Positions 8,559 through 16,935 of a DNA stretch of 64,000 nucleotides are shown one piece after another. The translations under genes and the position numbers were made by a program. The first letter of the stretch is position 1, and every line of letters begins with the position of its first letter. A model generated the notes under the pieces. The model was not told the origin of the DNA. It saw only the letters and a program-made list of their open reading frames with translations, and searched no databases. Source of the stretch: Nitrososphaerota archaeon (GTDB taxonomy: Archaea > Thermoproteota > Nitrososphaeria > Nitrososphaerales > Nitrosopumilaceae); assembly GCA_028867595.1 (NCBI GenBank), contig JAGWGB010000003.1:1-64000 (forward strand), in the 5' to 3' direction.

Positions 8559-8981
8559 ATGGCAAATCAGATGGAAGTTACCGTGGAGATAATACTTCAC
8601 GCTACAGAAGACGGCAAGAAGGTTTTTGATCCTATCTCAGAGATATTCAATATAAAAGAAGAAGAATTTGTGCAGGAAAAAATTATAGGTCATCATGGAA
8701 ACCCAATCTTGTTTTTTAGGACCACGCTTGTAAAGAAAAGGGCAGAAGAATTTGTGCGCATTCTAGTATCCAAAACTGCACAAAAACAGATAGACGAAGT
8801 TCTAGACAATATTGATATGTATTTTGAAGACTCTTCCCTATTTCTCAGAATAGGAAAAGGGGAACTTGTAAGTAAGAATATCAGCTTACAACAAAATAAT
8901 GCAATAAAGATCAGAATTAAAGTACCAATTTACAAAAAAGACGACATTACAAGAACATATACCGAATTATTGAGAGCCTAA
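8559..8981 (+). CDS. RNA-binding protein of the COG1325/DUF54 family
   Basis: The 140-residue protein begins with a VTVEIILHATEDGKKVF strand region, has the helix KKRAEEFVRILVSKT in the middle, and ends with an IKIRIKVPIY strand. This matches the small archaeal dsRBD-like family often placed near exosome and ribosomal genes. It is likely an RNA-binding accessory in RNA processing. Assignment rests on length, strand/helix order and position next to rps3ae. Confidence 0.7.
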   Translation: MANQMEVTVEIILHATEDGKKVFDPISEIFNIKEEEFVQEKIIGHHGNPILFFRTTLVKKRAEEFVRILVSKTAQKQIDEVLDNIDMYFEDSSLFLRIGKGELVSKNISLQQNNAIKIRIKVPIYKKDDITRTYTELLRA

Positions 8982-9036
8982 ATTACAAAATTCATCTAAA
9001 GGATGGTTTAATAATATTCAAAGACCAAAGGCAAAA

Positions 9037-9139
9037 GGGAATGAGGTAATATTTTTGCCGCTCCAGTCTGAGCACATGCTGTGAGGAAGCCGCGACGAAC
9101 CGACCCAAAAAACTAGATCCGTATTGATACGGTTCTTTT
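9037..9139 (+). ncRNA. Candidate structured non-coding RNA
   Basis: No open frame explains this interval, yet bases 9056-9106 are strongly GC-rich in an AT-rich genome. A TATA-like TTTAATAATA (9007-9017) would start a transcript near 9038. The body can form GCTC/GAGC (9060-9063 with 9070-9073), or alternatively CACA/TGTG, and a closing GGG/CCC pair (9038-9040 with 9104-9106). A 5-bp hairpin CCGTA-TTGA-TACGG (9119-9132) followed by TTCTTTT looks like a terminator. A CTGA and two TGAGG elements recall C/D boxes, but the spacing is wrong. Family unknown. Confidence 0.45.
9119..9139 (+). terminator. Hairpin plus T-run ending the candidate ncRNA
   Basis: A perfect 5-bp stem with a 4-base loop (9119-9132) is followed by TTCTTTT. 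It lies immediately before the TATA box of the geranylgeranyl reductase gene, so it would insulate that promoter from upstream transcription. Confidence 0.45.
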
Positions 9140-9145
9140 AAATAG
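9137..9145 (+). promoter_or_regulatory. TATA box of geranylgeranyl reductase gene
   Basis: TTTAAATAG is centred about 20 bases before the TTG at 9161 and 26 bases before the in-frame GTG at 9167. The second spacing is the usual one, so 9167 may be the true start. Confidence 0.5.
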
Positions 9146-9160
9146 AGTAGATCCTGTTTT

Positions 9161-10618
9161 TTGGCTGTGAAAACGGATTACGACATTATAGTAGCAGGAG
9201 GAGGTCTAGCAGGAATGATCTCGGCACAATCTGCCGCATTCTATTCTAAACAGAAATTATCAATTCTTGTCATCGATAGAAATCAAGAACCAACTCTAGG
9301 TAAAAAGACGATAAACGGTTGGATATGTGGAGATGCAGTAGGCAAGAACACAGTCGACTATATGACAGAGAGGATAAAGATCAGTTGGGGAAACCCAGAG
9401 ATTGAACATCCTGTTAAAGGGGTAATGGCCTTTTCGCCAGACAGAGAAACCTCAATTCCTTTTGATGGCGATGGATATATGCTAAATAGGCAACAACTTC
9501 CAAAACGTCAGCTCAGCGATGCAAAGAAGATGGGAATTAACATCCAATATTCAGTAGCATTACGAAATCTTGTGTATGAGAATGGTACCGTTGTAGGAGT
9601 AGAAGGTACTAATCTTACCACTAATGAGCCATTCAAAAAAACTGCAAAGATAGTGATTGATGCCACAGGCGTCACCTCAATGCTAAGAAACGGACTTGCC
9701 ATAAATTCAAAAATTGAAAGAAAGATTGACCGTGATGATTTGGAATCTACAGGCAGACATATAATGAGATTTGAACATGGTGTTGACGATAAAACAGATT
9801 TTGATTCAGATTATTGCATTATACATTTAGATCAAGATATTGCCCCAGGAGGATATGGTTGGGTATTTCCCAAAGGCAAGGACAAGGTAAACATAGGATT
9901 GGGAGTTCAACAAAAAGAACTGCAGAAAAGAAACCAAAGGTTGGGAAAGAACGATGATGTTACCAAATTGATAAATGATTATGTCAAGATTAACAAGGCT
10001 ATGAAAAATCCAAAATTGTCTGATGACCCTAGTGATTCAATGAATGTCACTGGCAATTGGCAGGTCTCAGTACGAAGACAGAACGACTGTTTGGTTGCAA
10101 ATGGTTACATGTTAGTTGGAGATTCTGCTTGGATGCCAAAACCACTAGATGCAGGCGGTATTGGACCTGCAATAGTTGCAGCTACAATAATTGGAAAAAA
10201 TGCAGTAGAAGCAATCGAGACAGGTGATGTGAGTGAGAAAGGATTATGGCAATACAACATTGATTTCATCAACGATTACGGCTATAAGACTGCAGGATTA
10301 GAGATTTTCCGAAGATTACTCCAAACCCTTACAAATGAACAGATAAACTACGGCATGAAACACTTTCTGTCAAAGTTAGATGTTGAAGCCATCAGTAAAG
10401 GAGAACATCCGGATTTTGGAACTGTTGGAAAACTAGGTATGATGATCAGAGGAGCTTTGAATAAGAAACTGGCAGAGGGACTACGATTTACTGCACAACA
10501 AAACAAGCATTTGACAGAACACTACCATAACTTTCCAAAGACTCCAGATGGTTTTGATGCATGGCATAAGACACTACATGGTATTCTAGACGAATCTTAT
10601 GCAAGACTTGGAAATTAA
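9161..10618 (+). CDS. Geranylgeranyl reductase family FAD enzyme
   Basis: The N-terminal Rossmann motif is IIVAGGGLAGMISA (about 8-21) with the second FAD motif VGDSAWMPKPLDAGGIGPA (about 321-339), as in digeranylgeranylglycerophospholipid reductases. These saturate the isoprenoid chains of archaeal membrane lipids, or chains of quinones. At 485 residues it is slightly longer than the common 390-450. The start is TTG 9161 or GTG 9167. It is monocistronic. The prenyl synthase at 26081 would supply the substrate chain. Confidence 0.85.
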   Translation: MAVKTDYDIIVAGGGLAGMISAQSAAFYSKQKLSILVIDRNQEPTLGKKTINGWICGDAVGKNTVDYMTERIKISWGNPEIEHPVKGVMAFSPDRETSIPFDGDGYMLNRQQLPKRQLSDAKKMGINIQYSVALRNLVYENGTVVGVEGTNLTTNEPFKKTAKIVIDATGVTSMLRNGLAINSKIERKIDRDDLESTGRHIMRFEHGVDDKTDFDSDYCIIHLDQDIAPGGYGWVFPKGKDKVNIGLGVQQKELQKRNQRLGKNDDVTKLINDYVKINKAMKNPKLSDDPSDSMNVTGNWQVSVRRQNDCLVANGYMLVGDSAWMPKPLDAGGIGPAIVAATIIGKNAVEAIETGDVSEKGLWQYNIDFINDYGYKTAGLEIFRRLLQTLTNEQINYGMKHFLSKLDVEAISKGEHPDFGTVGKLGMMIRGALNKKLAEGLRFTAQQNKHLTEHYHNFPKTPDGFDAWHKTLHGILDESYARLGN

Positions 10619-10630
10619 TTTCTCCGTTGC

Positions 10631-10653
10631 TAATTTAAGACAGTCTTAAATTA
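10631..10653. promoter_or_regulatory. Perfect 23-bp palindrome covering the TATA box of the MoxR gene
   Basis: TAATTTAAGAC-A-GTCTTAAATTA is an 11-bp perfect inverted repeat with a one-base centre. Its right arm contains the TATA element (CTTAAATTA, 10645-10653) that lies about 26 bases before the TTG/GTG start at 10675/10678. A repressor bound here would block TBP. It is also 12 bases after the stop of the reductase gene, so a terminator hairpin is the alternative, though no T-run follows. Confidence 0.6.
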
Positions 10654-10674
10654 AGGAAAAACTTTTAGCTAATT

Positions 10675-11472
10675 GTGCTAGCAGAGTCATTGTATATAGA
10701 TTGGAATAATTCTTTTGAAGTTTTAGACAAGGCATATGAATCAGGCCTTTTTGCCCTAATAATAGGTCCAAAAGGAACAGGGAAAACTACTCTTGTAAGG
10801 GAATTTGCTGCAAGAAAGAATAAGAAATTGGAATCAATCAACTTTAGTTTAAGAACTCGTGAAAGCCACCTAGTTGGTTCAAAAACCTTAGAGAGCGGAA
10901 CAGTTGATTTTGAAGAAGGGATTTTGGTAAAATCCATGAAGGAAGGAAACATGCTTTATCTTGATGAGATAAACTCTGCAGAGGCTGATGTTTTGCTTAG
11001 ATTAGATGAAGCGTTAGATGACAGAAGACAGCTGGTACTCAAAGAGGCTGGCGGCGAATTAATTGAAGCTGCAAAGGGATGGTTTGTCATTGCAACCATA
11101 AACCCGCTATCACATGTTGGCACTAAAGAACTTCCTCCACAACTTCTCAGTAGATTTCCTGTAAGAATCAGATTGGATTATCCTCCAGAGGAGATAGAAG
11201 TTGAAATAGTAAAAAAATATGTCAGTAAATCTCACGAAAATGAACTTGTTCAAGGAGTCAGACTTGCCAATACTTTAAGGCAAGCTGCGGCAGTTGAAGA
11301 ATTGTATTATTCTCCCAGTCTGCGTGAAACCATAGCATTTGGCAAGATACTTGATTCTGGCATGAAACCAAGACAAGCTGCTGATATTGTATTTGCAAAC
11401 GTATACGCCCAGTGGGGCAATGTTGAATATCAAAAAGTAAACGATATCATAACATCGATGTTTGGAAATTGA
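10675..11472 (+). CDS. MoxR-type AAA+ ATPase (NorQ/CbbQ-like)
   Basis: Walker A is GPKGTGKTT (31-39) and Walker B is MLYLDEIN (about 95-102), followed by the ATINP sensor region and LLSRFPVRI. At 265 residues with no extra domain it fits the NorQ/NirQ/CbbQ subgroup, which works with a VWA partner to remodel or metallate oxidoreductases and Rubisco. Its TGA stop overlaps the ATG of the VWA gene (TGATG). The start is TTG 10675 or GTG 10678. Confidence 0.85.
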   Translation: MLAESLYIDWNNSFEVLDKAYESGLFALIIGPKGTGKTTLVREFAARKNKKLESINFSLRTRESHLVGSKTLESGTVDFEEGILVKSMKEGNMLYLDEINSAEADVLLRLDEALDDRRQLVLKEAGGELIEAAKGWFVIATINPLSHVGTKELPPQLLSRFPVRIRLDYPPEEIEVEIVKKYVSKSHENELVQGVRLANTLRQAAAVEELYYSPSLRETIAFGKILDSGMKPRQAADIVFANVYAQWGNVEYQKVNDIITSMFGN

Positions 11473-13037
11473 TGCATTCATTACAGATAAGAAACGACAC
11501 GTTGCTTGAAATTGGTACATTTCTGGTTAGACGATGGTCTGGAAATGAAGAGATTACTCTAAGCATTAAGGACCAAAAAGATATTCAAACAAAGTTGCGA
11601 GAAAATAAAATCATAATTTTTCCACTAGATCGATATCATGGGACAGACTTTCAAAAATATCGTCAATTTAGAACTGCACTTTGGTACGAGTCAATGAGAA
11701 TAAGACATTCAAGTAAAATTCTAAGCAATGACCACGCATTTGGGTTTATTCTCAATACTCTAGATACGCGGAGGATAGAAACTGTTGGTAGAAAGTATTG
11801 GCAAGGAATGGATGAAGAAATAATATTCAATTATGGTTTTGCCTGGTTATACAGGCCATTACTTAATTCATTATATGGTCACAATAGAATTGTAGAAGGG
11901 TTTGTACAGTATTTTCTATTAGGCGATATCAAAGGAGAGATACAGCCAAGTGCATTTGAAAAAATACAAAAAGCATCCGAAATAGCACATGAGGCAGTAA
12001 AAGAAGCTGTGGAAAAAGAATACGGTGCAGATTGGCTTGAGAAAAAAGTTTCAGAAATTATCAAAATTCTCGAGATTGACCCTCTTCTTACTATACCTAT
12101 TTCTATGCCAAAAATTATGTCAGGCATTGCCATGTCAGAAAAAGACTTTACGAAGACATTGAGCAAAGTTGCAAAATACAGAGAAAGCGATTTTGGCGAA
12201 TTGGATACTACAAAGATTAGCGAGGGCAAGCAAGTATTTGAGGAATTCAAGGTACTGCTTGAAGAAACAAAGCGAAATGAAAACAAAGGTCTCACAACTG
12301 AAGTAGTAGGCATTAGCATTCCCAATCTAACAAACGTAGATGAAACCAAGATCTATGACATGGACTTGATTAACAATCTAAAAGCCAAATTCAAAGAATG
12401 GAAATCTGGCTGGAAGGAACAACATGTAATTTCAGGAGATGAGTTTGATCAAGAAACATACATGGAAGGCCACAAGCCATTTGTTACAGATAAGAAAATA
12501 GCAATCAAGACAAGAATATTCATTTTACTTGATCATTCTTCTAGCATAGCGGAACAAGAAACACAGTACAAAAAAGCAACATTGGCTCTTTGTGAGGTTT
12601 TAGATTTCTTAAAAGTGCGGTTTTCAGTTTATGCGTTTAACACAGAACAAAAACAAGTTACATGTTGGTTGATAAAACCTGAAAGTTTACAATGGAATAA
12701 TGCGTCAACAAAAAGGCTTGCACAGATAAAAGCAAATGGCAGTACACCGTTAGCTGAAGTGTACAACCTTTTACTTCCCACATTACGTTCAAAAAAACCG
12801 GATATTTTTCTGACGTTAACTGATGGTGAACCGTCAGATCCAGATGCCGTAAGAGCAGTAATGAGAGATCTTAAGCTTTTGGGCATAAAGATGGTCGCAA
12901 TAGGAGTAGGCCCTGATACAGGAGGTGCAATTACAATAGCAAACAACCTGAGAAGGCTAGGCTATGAACGAACTCTTGCAGTAAGCAGATTAAACGAGAT
13001 TCCAAAGCGAGTCTTGAATGTGTTAGGAACGGACTGA
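11472..13037 (+). CDS. VWA-domain protein (NorD/CbbO-like)
   Basis: The N-terminal about 330 residues are helical and unlike other domains. The C-terminal VWA domain has the MIDAS motif DHSSS (about 354-358), the Thr of GSTPLAEV (about 424) and TDGEP (about 450). It is the expected partner of the MoxR ATPase just upstream; such pairs insert metal cofactors or activate target enzymes. The ATG at 11472 lies inside the stop of the ATPase gene. The target here is unknown; a copper enzyme of ammonia oxidation is one possibility. Confidence 0.82.
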   Translation: MHSLQIRNDTLLEIGTFLVRRWSGNEEITLSIKDQKDIQTKLRENKIIIFPLDRYHGTDFQKYRQFRTALWYESMRIRHSSKILSNDHAFGFILNTLDTRRIETVGRKYWQGMDEEIIFNYGFAWLYRPLLNSLYGHNRIVEGFVQYFLLGDIKGEIQPSAFEKIQKASEIAHEAVKEAVEKEYGADWLEKKVSEIIKILEIDPLLTIPISMPKIMSGIAMSEKDFTKTLSKVAKYRESDFGELDTTKISEGKQVFEEFKVLLEETKRNENKGLTTEVVGISIPNLTNVDETKIYDMDLINNLKAKFKEWKSGWKEQHVISGDEFDQETYMEGHKPFVTDKKIAIKTRIFILLDHSSSIAEQETQYKKATLALCEVLDFLKVRFSVYAFNTEQKQVTCWLIKPESLQWNNASTKRLAQIKANGSTPLAEVYNLLLPTLRSKKPDIFLTLTDGEPSDPDAVRAVMRDLKLLGIKMVAIGVGPDTGGAITIANNLRRLGYERTLAVSRLNEIPKRVLNVLGTD

Positions 13038-13038
13038 T

Positions 13039-13494
13039 ATGAAATGCCTGTCAGTCTCACAGCCCTATGCTGAGCTTATAGTCCAAGGGAAGAAAACTAT
13101 CGAATTGAGAACGTGGAATACCAAGTTTAGAGGAGAATTTCTTGTTCATGCACCTCTAAAAGTAAAGACAAAAGATTGCAAGAGACTTGGGATAGACGAG
13201 AAAAGCCTTGAGACTGGAGTAATAATAGGCAGAGCAGAGATTTATGATGTCAAAGAATACAAAACTTTAGACGAGATAAAATCTGATTATAACAAACACT
13301 GGGCAAATAGAGAATTTTTTGACCACAGATATGGATTTCTTCTGAAGAATGCAAAAAAGCTCAAGGTACCAATTCCCTACAAAGGAAGTTTGGGGTTTTT
13401 TGAGGCCAAGATGGATACCAAGATAAATCGCGACGAGATCAAGACAGAATTATTTGATGAAGAGCATCGATATCAATGGATTGGAAAACATTGA
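13039..13494 (+). CDS. ASCH-domain protein
   Basis: MKCLSVSQPYAELIVQGKKTIELRTWNTKFRGEFLVHAP is the classic start of the ASCH fold, a PUA-like beta barrel that binds RNA or nucleotide ligands, with the GKKTIELR stretch (about 17-24) lining the putative binding pocket. At 151 residues the C-terminus is charged. It begins one base after the stop of the VWA gene, so it is in the same operon. Whether its role is linked to the ATPase/VWA pair is unknown. Confidence 0.8.
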   Translation: MKCLSVSQPYAELIVQGKKTIELRTWNTKFRGEFLVHAPLKVKTKDCKRLGIDEKSLETGVIIGRAEIYDVKEYKTLDEIKSDYNKHWANREFFDHRYGFLLKNAKKLKVPIPYKGSLGFFEAKMDTKINRDEIKTELFDEEHRYQWIGKH

Positions 13495-13513
13495 GTGGTC
13501 TCTAATCTTTATC

Positions 13514-14179
13514 TCAAATTCTTATGCTTGGATTTTCTTTCTTTAGCTTTTCCCAGTCTGCTAGAAAGTTTTTGAGCCCAATATCAGTCAATGGATGTTT
13601 TAACATTTTACCCAATACATCAGGTGGCAAGGTTACTACATCTGCACCAATTTTTGCAGCCTCGACAACATGCATAGGATGCCTTACACTTGCAACTAGA
13701 ATTTGTGTATTGAATTTATAATTTTTGAATACTTCATGTATTTCTCGGATTAAATGTATTCCATCCTGTCCGTTATCATCTAACCTACCTATGAATGGAC
13801 TCACATATTTTGCACCGGCTTTTGCAGCTAGTATGGCTTGATTTACAGAAAAACACAAGGTTACATTAACTGGAATTCCTTCCGATGTTAGAGTTTTGCA
13901 TGCTTTAAGTCCCTCTGCAGTTAGTGGACATTTTACAACAACATTGTTGCCATATTTTCTAAGTCTTTTTCCTTCTTCTAACATTCCCGAAGTTTCTGTG
14001 CTGACAACTTCTAGGCTAACATCTCCCTTTACAATTCTAACAATCTCTTCCATTGCTTTTTGTGGATCTCCTCCTTCTTTTGCTAAAAGCGATGGATTGG
14101 TCGTTATACCATCTACAAGACCCATGTCATTGTATAATTTTATTGAAGCAAGATTCGCAGTATCTAGGAATATTTTCAT
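13514..14179 (-). CDS. tal: Transaldolase (short, FSA/MipB-like type)
   Basis: At 221 residues it has the short archaeal/bacterial form. It starts MKIFLDTANL, contains GITTNPSLLAK (about 24-34), the Schiff-base lysine in VVKCPLT (K83) and the SPFIGRLDD motif. It moves a dihydroxyacetone unit between sugar phosphates. Its start overlaps the stop of the transketolase C-half gene by 4 bases, so the two are translationally coupled in the pentose-phosphate operon. Confidence 0.92.
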   Translation of the reverse strand: MKIFLDTANLASIKLYNDMGLVDGITTNPSLLAKEGGDPQKAMEEIVRIVKGDVSLEVVSTETSGMLEEGKRLRKYGNNVVVKCPLTAEGLKACKTLTSEGIPVNVTLCFSVNQAILAAKAGAKYVSPFIGRLDDNGQDGIHLIREIHEVFKNYKFNTQILVASVRHPMHVVEAAKIGADVVTLPPDVLGKMLKHPLTDIGLKNFLADWEKLKKENPSIRI

Positions 14180-15144
14180 TGTTTCTTACTCCTGATATCT
14201 TTAACAGCATTAGATATATGAATTGATGTTATCCCGTGCTTTTCTAACAACAATGGAACCTCACTGTCTCGTGCGGACTCACCAAATTGGTCTCTTGCTC
14301 CTATTCGTCTCATAAGCACAGGATATTTTTCAGATATGACCTCAGAAACGGCAGAGCCAAGTCCTCCCATTATGTTATGTTCTTCACATGTAACAATTCC
14401 TCCTGTTTCACGAGCTGCTTTTTCCAAAAGGTCAGAATCTATAGGCTTGATTGAAAACATGTCTATAACTCTACATGAAATCCCTTCTTGTTTCAAAATG
14501 TCAGATGCGTCAAGAGCCATTTGTACTGTGATTCCGCATGCAACAATAGTACAATCAGAACCGTCTCGTAGTACAATTCCTTTACCTATTTGAAATTCTT
14601 GTGTTTGTGAGTGTATGATTGGAGTTTTTGATCTAGCCATTCTCATGTAAAATGGGCCGTATAGTTGTGAGATTAGCTGAATGAGTTTTTCTACTGCAAC
14701 TGTATCGGCTGGAATCAAAACTTTCATGTTTGGAATGGCTCGCATTATAGCAATATCCTCAATTTGTTGATGTGAACCGCCATCAGCGCCCACGCTCAAT
14801 CCGCCATGGGATACAACCATTTTTACATTTAGTCCATTTTTTCCGTTTCTTGTAGGATATGCAATTGCATTTCTTATCTGATCAACGCACCTACCAGGCA
14901 GGAATGCTGCGTATGTACTTGCAAAAGGAATCTTACCTTCGTTGGCAAGACCTGCTGCAATAGTTATCAAATTTCCTTCTGCAATGCCTACATTGAAGAA
15001 TCTATTAGGAAATTTTTTACCAAATGGTTTTGTTTTGAGTGAATCGCTAGTATCAGCTCCAACTACCACTACGTTTTGGTTTGCCTCGCCTATTTTGATC
15101 AAAGTGTCTCCATAGACTGTCCTCATATCTGCAAATTCTGTCAT
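14176..15144 (-). CDS. Transketolase, C-terminal subunit
   Basis: The pyrimidine-binding and C-terminal domains of transketolase are present in a separate 322-residue chain, as in many archaea. It has the conserved FNVGIAEGNL (about 47-56) with the catalytic Glu, and VSHGGLSVGADGGSHQ near 110-125. It pairs with the N-terminal half encoded just upstream; the two genes overlap by 4 bases. Confidence 0.93.
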   Translation of the reverse strand: MTEFADMRTVYGDTLIKIGEANQNVVVVGADTSDSLKTKPFGKKFPNRFFNVGIAEGNLITIAAGLANEGKIPFASTYAAFLPGRCVDQIRNAIAYPTRNGKNGLNVKMVVSHGGLSVGADGGSHQQIEDIAIMRAIPNMKVLIPADTVAVEKLIQLISQLYGPFYMRMARSKTPIIHSQTQEFQIGKGIVLRDGSDCTIVACGITVQMALDASDILKQEGISCRVIDMFSIKPIDSDLLEKAARETGGIVTCEEHNIMGGLGSAVSEVISEKYPVLMRRIGARDQFGESARDSEVPLLLEKHGITSIHISNAVKDIRSKKQ

Positions 15145-16808
15145 ACAAAACCAGCCTCCTTTGCAATTTGGACAAGTTCCGATTTTTTCTTGCCCACCTC
15201 ATGAAGTTCTATCCATTTTGTTACAAGTTCAGAGCCGCCAAGGCTATGTGCTTTATTTATCAAGAGTGTTCTTCTTGCATGCATCAAACGTTTCCTAAAT
15301 TCTGTTATAACAAAGCGTACGTCCTTTTGTCCTATTATGGCACTGCCTCCAACAAACACTCTGGCACCATCTAAAAAGCATGACTCTATATTTGTCAAAT
15401 CTACTCCACCGTCCGCTTCAATTAGACCTTGGAAATTTTTTTCTGCAAGAAGTTTTGATATTCTTCGAGTTTTTTCGTGAGTGCCTTCGATATATTTCTG
15501 ACCGGATTTGCCTGGAATAACAGACATTATTATCAACTGATCTAAATCTGGAATGAATTTTTCAGCCCAAGAAGGAAATTCCGTTTCAGGATTAATTGCA
15601 AGACCAAGGCTTACCTCATTTGAACGCAATATATCATGAATTTCTCCAAAACTTGATTCATCACAAACTTCTGCATGCACTGTAATAACATCGCTACCAG
15701 CATTAACATAATCTCTAACATGTTTTACTGGCTCATTTATCATCAGATGAGTATCAAACGGTATAGGAGTTATGGGTCGAAGTTGTTTTATTTTTTCATG
15801 ATCAAATGTTTTGTTAGGAACAAATTGTCCATCCATGACATCAAGATGAATGAAATCTGCTCTTCCATGCGATGCTCTTTTTACTTCATTTTCTAGATTA
15901 GTCATGTCACCTGCAATAATAGATGGAGCAATAAGAAAGTGGCAATCAATTTCCAGTTCTATGATAGGAGCAATTTTTGGATTTGGTGCAACTCCATGCC
16001 ATTTTGGATTGTCTTCCATATGTTCAACAGATTTTCCTTTGATGGTGCGTGCCACGATTATAGATGGAGTGCCTCTAGTTTGCAATACCGAGTTTACTGC
16101 TTTTGCAATTTGTTCTATACGATGACCGTCTATTTCCAGAACATTCCAGCCAAAAGATCTCCATTTATCCCCCACCTTCCATCTTGCTGCATTCTTCCAC
16201 ATTTCAGAAATGTCGTCACCAATCAATTCTTCGTCAAGAGGCATAACACGTTCTGTATAATCATCTTGCTGGATGAAATTCCTATCCAAGAAAACCGTCA
16301 AGTTATCAAGTTTGAATTTTGAGCCAGCCATAGCTGCTTCCCACACTTGTCCTTCATCAGACTCTCCATCTCCAATTATAGTGTAAATATGATGATTTTG
16401 ACTATCTATTTTTGCTGCTAAGGCCATTCCAATTGAAAACGACAAGCCCAAACCAAGTGATCCTCCGCAGAATTCCACTCCTGGACATTTGAAATCTGGA
16501 TGGCCTTGAAGTTTACTTCCAAATTTTCTTAAAGTTTCAATTTCTGACTTGTCAAAGTAACCCGCAACTGCCAAATTAGAAAAGAGTCCCGGAGACGCAT
16601 GTCCTTTTGATAGAACTAGCCTATCCCTGTCCTGCCAAAGAGGATTTTTTGAATCGTATCGTAAGAACTTGTAATACATGCAACCCATAATTTCTGCCAT
16701 GGAAAATGAACCTCCAGGATGTCCAGAGCCAGCAGCTGTGGTTCCTTTAATGACAAGTTTCCTAGCCTCTCTTACGTTTTTGAGAATATGGTAGTAATTT
16801 AGGCCCAT
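15141..16808 (-). CDS. Fusion of transketolase N-terminal subunit and ribulose-phosphate 3-epimerase
   Basis: Residues 1 to about 285 are the thiamine-diphosphate-binding half of transketolase (GSGHPGG about 27-33, GDGESDEGQVWEA about 155-167). From about 293 (HFLIAPSIIAGD) to about 510 a complete ribulose-phosphate 3-epimerase barrel follows, with HLDVMDGQFVPN, THLMI, SVIPGKSGQKY and EADGGV. A 45-residue helical tail ends the protein. A TTG at 16838 exists, but the ATG at 16808 starts a normal transketolase N-terminus. No stop or frameshift lies between the domains. Confidence 0.88.
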   Translation of the reverse strand: MGLNYYHILKNVREARKLVIKGTTAAGSGHPGGSFSMAEIMGCMYYKFLRYDSKNPLWQDRDRLVLSKGHASPGLFSNLAVAGYFDKSEIETLRKFGSKLQGHPDFKCPGVEFCGGSLGLGLSFSIGMALAAKIDSQNHHIYTIIGDGESDEGQVWEAAMAGSKFKLDNLTVFLDRNFIQQDDYTERVMPLDEELIGDDISEMWKNAARWKVGDKWRSFGWNVLEIDGHRIEQIAKAVNSVLQTRGTPSIIVARTIKGKSVEHMEDNPKWHGVAPNPKIAPIIELEIDCHFLIAPSIIAGDMTNLENEVKRASHGRADFIHLDVMDGQFVPNKTFDHEKIKQLRPITPIPFDTHLMINEPVKHVRDYVNAGSDVITVHAEVCDESSFGEIHDILRSNEVSLGLAINPETEFPSWAEKFIPDLDQLIIMSVIPGKSGQKYIEGTHEKTRRISKLLAEKNFQGLIEADGGVDLTNIESCFLDGARVFVGGSAIIGQKDVRFVITEFRKRLMHARRTLLINKAHSLGGSELVTKWIELHEVGKKKSELVQIAKEAGFV

Positions 16809-16935
16809 ATCCGTTCTAAAATTTGAATTTCTAAACAAGCATTTTGCGAACTTAGATTCATGAGGTTTATCGTATTTGGAGCCAATAAAAAGTTATTTTC
16901 ATAAAATTTTAATTCGAACCAAGTCAATTAGATAT

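Noticed and set aside
9037..9110. C/D-box guide RNA reading of the ncRNA candidate
   Set aside because: The CTGA and TGAGG elements are present, but the C-to-D' spacing is about 21 bases and no proper D box follows.
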